DNA from: Mangifera indica
Taxonomy: Eukaryota; Streptophyta; Magnoliopsida; Sapindales; Anacardiaceae
Length of the DNA: 64,000 nucleotides
Reading direction: 5' to 3'
Assembly (NCBI RefSeq): GCF_011075055.1
Contig: NC_058149.1
Location: 821,001-885,000 of the forward strand
This document shows, piece after piece, positions 26,551-38,419 of the stretch. The position numbers and the translations under genes are program-made. Position 1 is the first letter of the stretch. Each line of letters opens with the position of its first letter. The notes beneath the pieces are model-generated. The model saw only the letters and a list, made by a program, of their open reading frames with translations. It searched no databases and was not told where the DNA came from.

Positions 26551-27183
26551 ATGGCGGCAATCTCTTCTAGGAGATCAACGACCGGCCCTGTGGTTCGTTC
26601 TCTCTCACCTTCTGGAAGATTCTACAATTCTCATTACACATCGTCACCTTCTTCATCCTCTGCTTTCGCGTCCTCAACCTCAGGCTTCTCTTCTAGATCC
26701 TCTCCGTTCTTCACCAGATCTGCTTCTCCGACACGTGTCAATCTCTACGGTAACAACAGACCGATTCAGTCCACCGCAGCGCATTCCGTCCGGTTCGTAT
26801 CGCCTAACCGCGCTATCACTTCTTCTCATAACATAAACAACAGTCAAGTTCAAGTACAGGTTTTGAAAAATCAAGCTAAACCGAAGAGGACGTGTATGTG
26901 TTCTCCTACGACGCACCCTGGCTCTTTCCGATGCAGCCTCCACAAAAATTTTAATTCGTCACAGTCACAGGTTTCCAATTACTCGCCAAACAATCGGCTA
27001 CATGCTAGGAGATCGGCTATGACAAATTCGCTGGTTAGGATTGGAGGGGTAGAAGGAGATTTGGTGAAGAGAGCTTTGTCGGCTTTGATTCGGCCGTCTT
27101 CTCATCAGCAAAGACGGCGCGCTGCTTTCCAGCCTCGGCGAAGCCGCTTATCTGCCATGTCCAAAGCTGAGGATGATTTATGA
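26551..27183 (+). CDS. serine-rich protein-like, 210 aa, single exon
   Basis: The ATG sits in a good context (CAAATGGCGG). The first 75 residues are very rich in serine with RSLSPSGRF and RSASPTRVN motifs resembling SP-type phosphorylation sites. The family core RTCMCSPTTHPGSFRCSLHK lies at about residues 113-132. A C-terminal basic block follows (LVKRALSALIRPSSHQQRRR, then AAFQPRRSR), and the protein ends SKAEDDL. The core and C-terminal block match the shorter paralogue at 17,137, which lacks the long serine-rich N-terminus. Length and architecture fit the full-size members of this plant family, whose function is unknown. The frame is intact, with its own TATA box and CT-rich leader, so it is probably expressed. 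Confidence 0.88.
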   Translation: MAAISSRRSTTGPVVRSLSPSGRFYNSHYTSSPSSSSAFASSTSGFSSRSSPFFTRSASPTRVNLYGNNRPIQSTAAHSVRFVSPNRAITSSHNINNSQVQVQVLKNQAKPKRTCMCSPTTHPGSFRCSLHKNFNSSQSQVSNYSPNNRLHARRSAMTNSLVRIGGVEGDLVKRALSALIRPSSHQQRRRAAFQPRRSRLSAMSKAEDDL

Positions 27184-27930
27184 TCGAAGATCGAACTACT
27201 GGACTTGGACTCAATATTTTTGTAGTGTATATATGGAAATATTATATAGAATTATAATATCAAAAATCAAGCCAATTTATTTTGAGTCGCTTAAGGATCA
27301 AATCAATTCTTTTTAAAAAAAGAAAAACCAAAAATCAAATTACAATTGAAGATCAGCTTCACTCCATTTTACCATTCTTTTTTCAACTCTGTTTATATTT
27401 TCGTGCTGTGTGTTTGGCGTCTGGTTTGACGTTAGTCGTTTATCCGTTTTCAGGGCTTTTCTGCACATGCGTATCGTGAACGGCGTCGTTTCCGTTCGTT
27501 CTTCGTTGGATCCGTCTCGTGTAGCCTGGCGGTTTGTGTTCTTTTAAACTTTTTGTTCTTTACAGAATATACTGTTCTTTTGCAGGTATGGTATTGGTTC
27601 ATGTTTGAAACTGAAAGCAGCCTGACCTCATTGATTTCCTTTTGGATATTTTTCCTTCGAGACTGAAAATGGGATACCCAAAATTAATACACTCTGTAAG
27701 AATACCGTGACATAGAATGGCTCAAACAAATGAGAATTGTTGTGGGGAAAAATGTTCATGTGGACAAGAGTCATAATAACTGGTCAGCCGTGATATTCTT
27801 CGGAATAATTTTGACACAGAATTTACCATGTATGGAGTGCCCCGTGACTACCAGAAGGTGAAAATGAAGGATGAAGGTGGATGGATGAATTGGATAGGAG
27901 CCACTCTGCCAGCTACATGAGAATGAGATT
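27184..27930 (+). other. 3' flank of serine-rich gene 2 and intergenic DNA
   Basis: T-rich sequence after the stop probably contains the 3' UTR. Nothing else is identifiable. Confidence 0.4.
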
Positions 27931-27934
27931 TTTT

Positions 27935-28860
27935 AAAGGCCAAACGACTATTTCCCACCCAAGGTTTAGCGTTTTCTCAAAAGTCCTCCCTTTAACTATG
28001 GAAACATCAAACATCCACCCATGATCGGTTAGATTTAACCAAACCCTAACGGTGGTAGGGGTAAAATCGTCATTTTGGCTATAATATTAAAAATAAACTA
28101 AAATAGAATCTATTTCGCCCCTCTAAACTTTAAAAACTAAAATTTTCCCCCACCCTAAGTTTTAAAAAATGGCAGTTTCACCCTAGGGTTTGGTTTTGAA
28201 ATCTCCGGCGACCTCTCCGGCTCCGTTGCTGACGACCGCTCCCTCCCGAAGCAACCTCTCCTTCCGGCGATCTCTTTCCTCCCATTTGGAGGTCCGATCG
28301 ACGCCCGGAGACGTCGTGGGAGACGAAGACTTCGTCGGGAAGACGAAGTTCTTCGTCTTCCCAGACGAAGCCGACGCCGTCGTCCTCGTCTGGGAAGACG
28401 GTCGTCTTCCCAGAGGTCTTCTTCTGGGAAGACGATCGTCTTCCCAGACGAAGACGACGACGTCGGCTTCGTCTGGGAAGACGAAGAACTTCGTCTTCCC
28501 GACGAAGTCTTCGTCTCCCACGACGTCTTCGGGCGTCGATCGGACCTCCAAATGGGAGGAAAGAGATCGCCGGAAGAAGAGGTTGCTTCGGGAGGGAGCG
28601 GTCGTCGGCAACGGAGCCGGAGAGGTCGCCGGAGATTTCAAAACCAAACCCTAGGGTGAAACTGCCATTTTTTAAAACTTAGGCGGGGGGAAAATTTCAG
28701 TTTTTAAAGTTTAGGGGAGCAAAAGGAGATAAAATTTTCAGCCGTTAGGGTTTGGTTAAATCTAACCGGCCATGGGTGGGTGTTTGGTGTTTCCATAGTT
28801 AAAGGGGGGACTTTTGAGAAAACGCTAAACCTTGGGTGGGAAATAGTCGTTTGGCCTTTT
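27935..28860. mobile_element. near-perfect palindromic foldback element, 0.93 kb
   Basis: The left arm, starting AAAGGCCAAACGACTATTTC, is repeated in reverse complement at the right end (GAAATAGTCGTTTGGCCTTT). The arms stay matched all the way to a centre at about 28,418 with almost no spacer. The left arm is about 40 bases longer because of an extra AT-rich piece near 28,080-28,125. As a direct result, the two strands encode nearly the same 154-residue frame (28,190-28,654 on + and 28,183-28,647 on -), both beginning MVLKSPATSPAP. They differ at six of the first about 73 residues. The centre is GC-rich with repeated GGGAAGACG/CGTCTTCCC blocks. Transcription in either direction would give a long hairpin RNA. 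The same terminal design (CCCACC about 15-20 bases in) occurs in the elements at 9.2, 12.0, 29.5 and 31.6 kb. Confidence 0.92.
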
Positions 28861-29450
28861 TTAAATCTATAAAACATGTAGGGCGATGCTGAGGAGTGGT
28901 TTTGTCCGTATCTTATCAGAAAGGAAGAGGCCCGATAACTTAATCACGGTTTTGAAATCCCGGTAAAGTTTTAAAGCTATTAAATCGGACTGTTTTGAAT
29001 TGGTTAAATTGGAGTTCAAATGTTAGCGGTTTGTGTGTAGGTGAAATTTTAAAAGCGATGAAACCACTGAAACCATTTTGAACCGCGCTTGAATTGTGTG
29101 TGCTGGGTTGTGATGTGAATCAATAAGACATGCAATCCTCTATTGTTGGTTCAACAGATCAGATCGGGAAAGGTCTGAACCGGCCCTCTGATGAGGTTCC
29201 CAATCGGGTATGAAAACATTGACCTTAAACGAAAGATGTGAAGAAGGGATAGCCTTTTTTGGCGTATTGATCAACGTGTGAGAGTGGATGTGGTAATTTT
29301 GTTTCCTGTAAGGCCATTAAAATGGAGAACAATTTTATTAAAGTAGCCAGCCAGTAAACTTAATTCGCCAGAAAATGGGTCCCTAGAAAAGCAAAGGTTA
29401 TTCAATTGTGGTGAGGGACAGCCCCACATGAAAGCGAAGCAAAAATAAAT
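28861..29450. other. intergenic DNA between two foldback elements
   Basis: Short GAACC/GGTTT-rich words at 28,930-29,190 hint at a worn hAT-related fragment. No coding frame is supported. Confidence 0.35.
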
Positions 29451-29451
29451 T

Positions 29452-30207
29452 AGGCCGAGGCTTATGTCCCACTCAAGATTAGGTATATTGTCAAAGTTAT
29501 ATTTGTAAAATTTAAAAAATCAAAAGTCTGACTTTTATTTAAGAATTATAAATAAAATTATTATTTAATATAAAAATTTAAAAAAGTTAAAGTTTTATTA
29601 CTTGTCTCTTTCAGTTTAAAAATATCATAATATTTTTTATTTAAAATTTAAAAAATTAATATTTTATCTTCTAATGTTCATAAATCATTGTCAATAATAG
29701 TCGTTTTTGGTCTCGTTAGCTCTTCTCCCCACCCCGATTTATCTCTCTTTATCAATCAAATCTTAAGTATCGACAAAATCAATTTTCTCAAATAAAGATG
29801 AAATCGTCTTTGTCGGAGTATTTTTTTTAGATGAAGATGATTTTGCCTTCATTCGAGATAAAAACTATCTTCGGAGGTCTTAGATGAAGACAATATGATC
29901 ATCTGAGACCTCCAATGGTCGTCTTTATTGGAAGAAATCAATTTCGTTGGTGTATAAGATTTGATTGACAGGGAGAAATATGCTAGGAGGAAGAGCCAAT
30001 TTGATCGGATGATTCACCAACCCTAAGGGGGGGAATATTGATTTTTTAAGTTTTAGGTGAGGGAGGAGAATTGTGAAAATTTTAAATTGGGGGAGATAAA
30101 AGTAAAAACATTTTAAATTCTTTTTGAGATTTTAAATAAATAGGTGAGATTTTTGATTTTTTAAATGTGACTTTAACGACACAATTAAACTTGGGTGGAA
30201 AATAGTA
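29452..30207. mobile_element. diverged foldback element, about 0.75 kb
   Basis: The left end (GGCCGAGGCTTATGTCCCAC) resembles the 9.2-kb element. The right end complement reads ACTATTTTCCACCCAAGTTT. Inner arms share AATTTAAAAAATCAAAAGTC / CATTTAAAAAATCAAAAATC. The middle has GATGAAGACAAT and GACCTCC-type words like the other members. Borders are approximate because the arms have diverged. Confidence 0.6.
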
Positions 30208-30258
30208 ACAGGTTCTGGTCTGGGCAAGGCTCATCGAGCACCAAGTACTAGCGGCTGC

Positions 30259-30266
30259 AATCATGC
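30259..30266 (+). repeat. 8-bp target site duplication (left) of hAT MITE
   Basis: AATCATGC matches CATCATGC at 30,703-30,710 in seven of eight positions, directly abutting the terminal repeats. Confidence 0.7.
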
Positions 30267-30702
30267 TAGGGTTGGATTTGAAGCAAGCTTGTTCGGGCTT
30301 GAAACGAGTTTTGCTCGAACGAGCCCGAGCCCGAGCCCGAGCTTGCCTTGAATGAGCTCGAACCCGAACATGAGTCTGAATTTTAAGCGAAAAATAAAAA
30401 CGAGCCCGAATCAAAATATCGGTTAAGCGAGCCGAGCCCGGCTCGCAAGCCGTTCACTCAAATAAAAAATAATAATTTTTATCAAAAAACGACACCGTTT
30501 TGTTCATTGAAATACGAGCTCAAAGCGAACCCGAACCCGAACACACGAACCTGAATACTAAAATTATAAAACGAGCCGAACACAAACATGTGTTTAACGA
30601 GCTCGGTAAGCCTGAACCCGAGCCCGAGCTTGGGCTCACTGAAAACGAGTCAAAAACGAGCTGGGTCCTATTTGAGTTTAGCTCAATTTGAATCCAATCC
30701 TA
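30267..30702. mobile_element. hAT-type MITE, 436 bp, best-preserved copy in window
   Basis: The terminal repeats are TAGGGTTGGATTTGAA on the left and TTGAATCCAATCCTA on the right. The flanks carry an 8-bp target duplication with one mismatch. The interior is full of CGAGCCCGAGC and GAACCCGAAC words with the central core AAAACGACACCGTTTTGT. Open frames crossing it (30,082-30,414 and 30,500-30,691) are repeat-derived. Confidence 0.82.
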
Positions 30703-30710
30703 CATCATGC

Positions 30711-31575
30711 TCTCTATATCTTTATATATAGTAAAGGCAAAGCATATTACCATCACTATCTAATTTGAAGGTAATTTTAGTGCAACAGCACAAAAAGGGT
30801 CGAGTCAGAAATGTGGATATCCGAGTCAGAGATTGTGGATATCTGGATAAGTTTTGGAGTTTTTTTTTCTTTTCCTGTCAAATCAAATGCTATGTCTGCA
30901 TATAATAATGTTGAATGAGCTGGCGACTGCCATTAAACAACTCCATTTCTCTTGTCTGTTTGCAGGTGAACTCACTTTCAATCTACTTTTTTAGGCTACC
31001 CATTTCGTGCGCCCATCCGAGGAAGAAACAATGCTACGCCGACAGAGGATACACGAAGTGAACGTATTACTTTTTAACTTATTTGGCCGTCAAAATCACC
31101 AAGACATTTCATTCCCTGCATTGCATCGGCATGCATGTTTGTGATTTTCACCATGGGCGAAAGATATTTGAGAGCATATACTCTCTTAATTCCTAGTCCA
31201 TTAGCAAGGCAGCCCCCCTCATTACATACCATAAAATTAGTATAAACAATATTTTGTATAACCTATTTTAATAATTTAATTAAATATTTAAATAATATAT
31301 TATGATATAATATATATTATTTTATTTTTAATTAAAAATATTATTTAAATAACTAATTAAATATTCAAAACTATAATTACATAAGTTGATTGTATGAATA
31401 TTACTGGCTAAATTCAAAATCATCGGATACCCCACAATTGTGTCTTGAGGTCTTGTACACGCTGAAAAGATGACAAGATGTCATATGGTGTTGAGAGTGG
31501 GGCGAACCAAAATCCTTGTCCGTGAAGATTTTGATTTGTCCTTCTTAGCTGAGAAAGTTTATATATATATATATA
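30711..31575. other. intergenic DNA, no supported gene
   Basis: Non-coding; AT-rich from 31,220 to 31,400. A TA dinucleotide run of about 20 bases occurs at 31,560-31,580. Confidence 0.45.
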
Positions 31576-31584
31576 TATATGGAT

Positions 31585-32378
31585 GGGAAAAGAACAATTC
31601 CTCACCCAAAATTTGATAAAATGACAAATATATACCTATAATAGATTAAAAAATCAAAATAGTCATCCAAGTTTTAATATATTAAAACATATTTATAAAT
31701 TTTATGTTAAGGTTAAAGGGTAAAATTGTTATTTTATTAATAATATTAAAATAATTAAAATTACATCTAATTTTCCCTTCTTGGTTTAAAAAATTAATAT
31801 TTTTCTTCTATATTAAGTTTTAAAAAATTCACTTTTCTCTCTTAAGATATCAAAATTTGACAACTTTATATGACAAACGGTAGATCAACGATAGAGAAAT
31901 AAGACAGAGTTGTGCAGAAAATAACCTCTAGATGACGATAGTTGTTCAGTGTCCAAATCTCTAGATGACGAAACGTTATCCATTCTAGACGACGCTTCAT
32001 CGTTTAGATTGGATGACAAGCATCTTCTTTACTAGATGACGCTTTGTCATCTAGAGAATGGACAACTCTAGTCATCTTTCAATGTGTTGCACTAGTCACA
32101 GGTGGTCGAAGGAAGGAGTGAAGAAAAAATTTAGGGATTTGAAGAAAAAAATCACTTTTTAAAGTTTGAGTATGAGTGTTAAATGTTAATTTTTAAAACC
32201 TAAAAAATAAAATAAAATAAAATAATATATTTTTTAATATAATTATTAAATAATGGTTTTATCTTTATATTTAACGAAAAATTAAACAACAGTTTAATTA
32301 TGCGTAAGTGTTTGGGTCTTTTATCTGTAACGAGTATATTTTTTATTAATCTAAAACTTAGATGAAAAATAATCTTTT
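31585..32378. mobile_element. foldback element, about 0.8 kb
   Basis: The left end reads AACAATTCCTCACCCAAAAT and the right end complement reads AAGATTATTTTTCATCTAAG. The arms share the AAAATTGTTATTTTATTAAT type block against its complement near 32,255. The centre carries repeated CTAGATGACG words in both orientations (31,927, 31,963, 32,033, 32,055), comparable to the GACGAAG-rich centres of sister elements. Confidence 0.65.
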
Positions 32379-32379
32379 G

Positions 32380-34179
32380 TCCTGTGTGTGTGTGTGTTTG
32401 TATATATATATATGTGATATTGGATTTTGTGACTTAACGCATGAAGTGTTTTCGGATGTTGCTCTTATCATACCATATCATCGTTGGATAACATTTGGAA
32501 ACATTAGGCGCAGTGATAATGAGTATAAAATAAATATATAGATATGTGATGGGATCAAGGGCATAATCAAGAATATTACTTAGTAGGGGCAAAATATTAA
32601 ACCGATTCAATTTGCAATAAAATTAATTTACTAAAATAATAAATATAATTATTAAGATTATACATAGTTATCACTTCTATAATTGCCCTCAAGGATTTTT
32701 CAAATTTTGAAAATGTTGTATAATTGTTACATTGAGAAAAACATTGACTATGCCTCAATATATGTAATAAGACAATTATTAATATATGTAATAAAACAAA
32801 GTAAACAATCAAACAAATTTTATAAATAGTTCGAAAATCAAATTTAGAAAAACTTTAACAGTCCAATATAACTCAAACCCTAATTCAATTCAATATGAAG
32901 TGAAGGAGGAAGAGAGTTGATAATACTGCAAAAAAAAGGGCATGCGCAAGAGACAAAAGAGAAGTAGAAACACCAAGGATGTTTGTTTAAACAATAAAAC
33001 TATGTATACCTATTTTTAGTACATAATTTGTTTATACAAATGAAGTGTTATCATGTGATTGAATATTTCTTTATTATATGATGACATATGTTTTAAAATC
33101 ATCTAATTACATTATGACACATCACTGTGTACATGAATTGTGTATAAAAAATGAGTACACATAACATTATTCTTGTTTAAAAGAGCGAAATGTCTTCTGT
33201 ACTATATAGAATAAAACTGTAATATGATGATAATATTGTAAATAAAAATAAAAATTATTTACATAACTAATGACAGTATTGTGAATGAAAATTGCTTATA
33301 TAACTGATGGCATGGTTATAAATATACCTATATTTATGAATTATTTTTTAAAATACAAAGGGAGTCAGTTGACCACCTTGATCCCCGCCCCTGATTTCCG
33401 GCAATGGAATCGCTGAGGTAGATGAAGAAAGCCCTTTTGGGATAATCATTTCCTCTTACCCTGATAATGGGCCATTTTTGAAGCTTGGTAATTGATATGG
33501 GCAATTAAAATAGGCAAAAATGACCATGAGACAGATTCCAAATCTAAAAGGTAATCTGCGAATGAGGACTGACTTACAACTCAAGAGAAAAGCCTGACCA
33601 TCTCTTTACACGCGGCTCCTAAAATGACAAAGCTTGCCATGTGGCCAAGCTTTAAAGCAATGATTTTTAAGCTGGACTGATTGTTGACTCGGTCAAAAAT
33701 TTATTAGACTGACCACGAAAGTGATAATAAATTAAATAAATATTAAAATAATATTCCATTATATAAATACATGTTTTTTATCCGATAAATTTAGTAAATT
33801 GGATGAATCATTAAGTTTTTTGACCAACCAATCTAATGTGAATAGAGCTTTTAGGAGAAATCCAAAAACATGGTAGCATGATTTGATATAATAACAAGTA
33901 CACCTAATGAGCTGAGCTTCAAATTTGGAGCAGAAATTGAGAGATAGTACGAGATCTTTGTCCTATATTTGCTTAGATGGAACAGTCCCCTGAACAAGAA
34001 CAAAATAAAACAAGAAGTTGACAAGAAGAAAACAGCACGGCAGCTGTAGAGGTGTCCAAATGACATGTCATATGCCTTCTGATAAACGAACGCCAACACA
34101 CTTTCTCCTCTTCCATAATAAACATACAAAAACTCAGTCAATACTATGAAGCAGCAAGAAAGCTCCTGACCAAGCATCA
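32380..34179. other. intergenic DNA upstream of the MFS pseudogene
   Basis: Contains a TG microsatellite (about 32,383-32,397), a small palindromic MITE at about 33,005-33,180 and otherwise AT-rich non-coding DNA. Confidence 0.45.
33005..33180. mobile_element. small palindromic MITE
   Basis: ATTTTTAGTACATAATTTGT near the left end is complementary to ACATGAATTGTGTATAAAAA near the right end, around a TATCATGTGATTGAATATT centre. Related copies lie at 55,199-55,362 and 57,445-57,600. Confidence 0.6.
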
Positions 34180-37100
34180 ATGGTGAGCCTGAAAGCAGGA
34201 AGCAGACCACCACGGGTGGGTCTAGGAGCATCAGTTTGGCTTCAAATAACTTCAGGGAATGCCTACAACTTCCCTCTTTATTCCCACTCTCTGAAATCAG
34301 TGCTGGGTTTTAGCCAATGCCAACTCACAATGCTTGGTGTTGCTAATGATATTGGCGAAAACGTTGGCCTCCTTCCCGGTATTGCCTCTAACAAATTCCC
34401 TCCTTGGTTTGTTCTCTTCATTGGTTCTCTTGCTTGCATGTTTGGTTATGCTGTTACCTGGCTTGCTGTTACTCGCACTGTTCGGTCCATCCCCTTATTG
34501 GTTGGTGAGTTCAATTTTCTTTGTTTTTAAATCTTCCATCTCTCCCTAAATTTTTTATCCTTCACGTAATCTTGATAGGAGTTTCTCAAGACAGATTGAT
34601 CTTGGCATCGGGCTTCATTGACTTTTTTTTGTCAGATTGTAATGGTTATGTAGTTGCTCTGAGGTTTTTAAATGATATTTTTTCCTTGCCTAACAATGAT
34701 TTGGGTTTGTATTTGATAAATTTTAATAAACAAGGATGAACAAAGATTAAAAATTTTGACCTCTTTATTTTCTATTTTAAATGCATATTCTGCAGCACTC
34801 TTTTGTGCTTAACAATGGCTCTTCAGTTGTGTTTATATCTAACTTAGTTACAACAGATCTTTGCCTTGGCTATTGTTGGACTCTGCATATAATATGTTTA
34901 TTTTGCTGCAAGAAATCAGAGCTTGGAAGGTTTATGTTAGTAGAAGGCCTTTATAGGGGTTTACTTTATCTCATTGACCTTGTTAGATATTTGTGGAATA
35001 AAGTTGGCTAAGCTTCATATTTGTCTCAACTGAACTAGTTTTATCATCTGAAATTACAATTTTTTCTGGTAGCTTCATCCCTGGATCTTGAAATTTTCTA
35101 ATTAATTCTTGATTCTTTGTTTCACCAAGTGTAAGACAGAGCAACCTTTTACCTTCCTATTTAAGCAGTTATTCAACCTAGTATCCGGCCATTATTTCAA
35201 ACTCTAAAGTTGAAGACTTGCAATTTGATTAGCAGGAATTGCCTTTTGAACTGTAAGCCTAGTTTTAAATGCGGTGGCATATGCGTATGGTAAATTAAGG
35301 GAGACCTCAAAAAATAATTGAAGAAAATATTTTATATTTGAAGCATGAGGGAATGACTCTACATGCTCAAGAGTGCCTTTTCAAGTTGATTATGCGATCT
35401 CTCACTCTTTATCATGGCATTTGCACATTATGCCAATTTTCATCATCAATTAGCCTATACATAGCTACAGTGACAGAATTTTGCATATAGAGTCTTCAGT
35501 GTTTTTGATTGTTTCTAAAGATCAATACAATGAAATTTCATTAAGTTTGTGATATTACATTAGTTCCTTGAATATGTTATGTTTATTCTACCCAATATGA
35601 AAGTTTGAGGCTTAATCAAGTTGAGTCGTCTATGCCCACTAGATGTTTACAAGCAAGGCAAAATGATCTTTTTTTTTGGAAAACTTGTTTATTTCTGTTT
35701 TTATCTTACCATCAGTTACATTGGAAGTCAAATTTGTGGAGATTTGGGTGTTGGCAAAAGTTATTTCAGTTTCTATAATAAATATTATTATAAATGATCT
35801 TTCCTTTGTGATTTCACAGTTATGGATTGCACTTTGTGTTACCACTAACAGTTATGCTTGGTTGAGCATAGCTGTGCTTGTAACCAACATGAGAAACTTC
35901 CTTTTTAGTCAAGGCATTGTTACTGGTATTCTCAAAGGTTACGTGGGACTTAGTGCTATTGTATTTACTGAAATTTATAGTATGCTGCTTGATAATTCAC
36001 CTTCCAAGCTATTGTTGTCCCTTGCACTGGGGGTTCATATTCTATGTTTCATGATGATGTATTTTGTTAGGCCTTGTACTCCTACTACTGGTGCAGGCTC
36101 TGCAGAGCATGGGCACTTCCTTTTCACCCAAATAGTAAGTTTTGTGTTGGGCTTATTTATTCTAGCAATTGTAGTATTGGATCATATGTTTCATTTGAGT
36201 GCCACAATGTCTTATGCTTGTCTTGCTATAATGATCATCCTTTTTATGACTCCTTTGGCTATTCTTATTAAGATGACATTTTTCCAAAAGAGAACTAGCA
36301 ATTCAAAGATACTTGACCAACCAATTGGGTTATTGGACAGTTCAATTCAAGAAAGTAATGCAGACAAATTAGAACCATTGTTGGAGCCATCTCCTTCAAC
36401 AACAGACTTAGGAAACTATCACAAGAGCAATGATGTGTTAGAGATTGCTATTCTTCTTACAAAAGGTGAAGGTGCAGTTAAGAAGAAAAAGAGCTCCAAA
36501 AGAGGGGAAGATTTCAAATTTAGAGAAGTTGTAATCAAGACAGATTTCTGGCTTCTTTTCTTTGTTTATTTTGTTGGAGTTGGCTCTAAGGTAACAGTTC
36601 TTAATAATCTGGCTCAAATAGGGGTTGCATAAGACATTCATGACATAACAATCTTGTTGTCTATTTTCAGTTTTTGTAATTTTGTCAGTCGACTTGGTGG
36701 AGGAATTGTTTCTGAACATTTTGTTAGGTCAATATGATCTAAGCAAATACATGCATTATTGATGCATCATCAGTATATTATCCTTTATTGCAGGTCCTTA
36801 GCTTTAATGGTAAAACTTATTGCACATTGTGACAATGTCTATTGTTTCATTTTTCTTTAGTGTTCATTATAAACTTATGTCTGTTTTTGTTGCTAGTAGG
36901 GCAAGAGCACTTCCTTGTACAATTTAGTTGACTTGCTCTCAAGTAATCATGATTATTACATATCTACTGTTTGCTTCTACTATTGATGGTACTATTTTTG
37001 CTGCAACTACATTACTTGGGATCTGTTATGGTGTTCAATTCTCTGTTATGATTCCAACTGTCTCTAAGCTTTTTGATTTGAAGCACTTTGGTATATTTTA

Positions 37101-37371
37101 TAACTTCATGTCATTAGGGAATCCTCTTAGTGCATTTCTTTTCTTTGGCCTCTTAGCAGGGTATATATATGATAATAAGGCAGCAAAGCAACCTGAAACT
37201 AATATGTTGAATCCCATTGTATCTTGTTTGGGTCCTAATTGCTTCAAGACCACCTTCTTGGTTCTGGTTGGTGTCTGTAGTGTAGGATCCATTTTGGGCA
37301 TCATCTTAAGTGTTAGAATAAGATTGGTTTACCAAATGCTTTATTTTAGGGGTTTGTTTAGGTTGCCTTAA
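34180..37371 (+). pseudogene. nodulin-like/NFD4-type MFS transporter, three exons, inactivated
   Basis: Exon 1 (34180-34504) begins MVSLKAGSRPPRVGLGASVW and encodes the N-terminal transmembrane part. Exon 2 (35820-36727) starts LWIALCVTTNSYAWLSIAVL and carries many membrane spans plus a cytosolic loop with LEPLLEPSPSTTDLG. Exon 3 (36900-37371) encodes SQVIMIITYLLF and the last spans. A whole copy would be about 565 aa, normal for this plant family of membrane transporters. Three defects break it: one extra C in the CCCC run near 34,492, which shifts the frame just before the exon 1 donor; a TAA at 36,630-36,632 after AQIGVA; and a TAG at 36,925-36,927 where the duplicate has TGG. The expected function (solute transport or organelle-membrane role) is therefore lost. 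Confidence 0.88.
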
Positions 37372-37374
37372 TAC

Positions 37375-38340
37375 GTGTGTGTAAAACGTAATAAGGTAAA
37401 ACAATATCTTTCACTATTTAGTTAGATATTTTTGTAAACTCAAAATCAGTCATCATTCCAGAATATGGTTTTATAGTAATAAAAATTTGCATTGCTAGAT
37501 CATATAAAGAAAGAATTTGGAGAGCATGAACATTCAACTTCAGTAGATTATACTTTTTGATATCAAAAATCCAGTAGTCCAGGGCTTGAGATAATATCAA
37601 CGTAATCTCCCTCTTCTGTGGAACATCTTTTGAAGGCAAAACTATGAGGTCAATGGACAATAACTCATGCATTTATGTGTTTATTATGTGTGAATCGAAG
37701 TAATATCAACAGTATTAAACCCCCCCGTAATTCCATGCTAGAAGTTGCACTACCTCACAACATTCAACCATTGGGCATAACTTATCAGAAATATCTTAAT
37801 TCCATCTTAATCATAGCTATATAGATCTTTAATTTGACACAATATTTGAGATCATGTAGGTTTCAGATCTTGAAAAAGAGCTGCCCATTGTGAATGATCA
37901 TCATAACCAGCACCCAAGTTTTCCTGGCTGTTGCTGTTGTCTTGTCTGTTTAAATCTTTGGGCTTGGAGGTCGTCTATACCATTGCCCAGATAACTTTGG
38001 ACTTCTATTTGCGTATATAGGTCCATCCAGAGAACCAGAGTATATTGGGCTCATAGAACTGAAGAGCAATCTCTCCTGCATGTTAGTGTTTTGAGGCTTC
38101 TATTTGTGACAATCAACTCGTCTTGCACCAATGGCAATGGCCCAGATTTTGCACTATAGTTCTGGTTGGCCCAGATCATCATACTTGACATTTTTCTACT
38201 CTTATACTTCCCTGTCAATGAAATCAAAGGATAAACAAGTTGTGTCTAATACCGCAAAAGGAAATTGCTGTGTATTTGTTGATGCCAATTTGTATACACC
38301 AACGAGAAGTATGCACTTATACATAATGATTCTAAAAAAG
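37375..38340 (-). pseudogene. remnant of an unrecognised minus-strand gene in the MFS 3' flank
   Basis: On the minus strand, a frame from about 38,190 reads MMIWANQN, then AKSGPLPLVQDELIVTNR. After disruptions, a second stretch reads TTSKPKDLNRQDNSNSQENL and ends SQWAALFQDLKPT with TGA at 37,852-37,854. The composition is protein-like, and the unit 2 counterpart (42,060-42,350) preserves much of the wording with different breaks. I do not recognise the family. It looks like the decayed 3' coding part of a convergent gene. Confidence 0.35.
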
Positions 38341-38419
38341 AAAATTTAGGAACTAATTCTTAAAAAAAATAATAATAATAATGTTTCTAATGTGCCTTCT
38401 ACATATAACTCTTACTTGT

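Noticed and set aside
28183..28654. Two 154-residue open frames, one on each strand
   Set aside because: They are mirror images of each other caused by the palindrome. The composition is driven by repeated GAAGACG words, and no protein family is recognisable.
30082..30691. Arg/Ala-rich and Glu/Pro-rich frames
   Set aside because: They translate CGAGCC and GAACCC repeats of the hAT-type MITE and its border.
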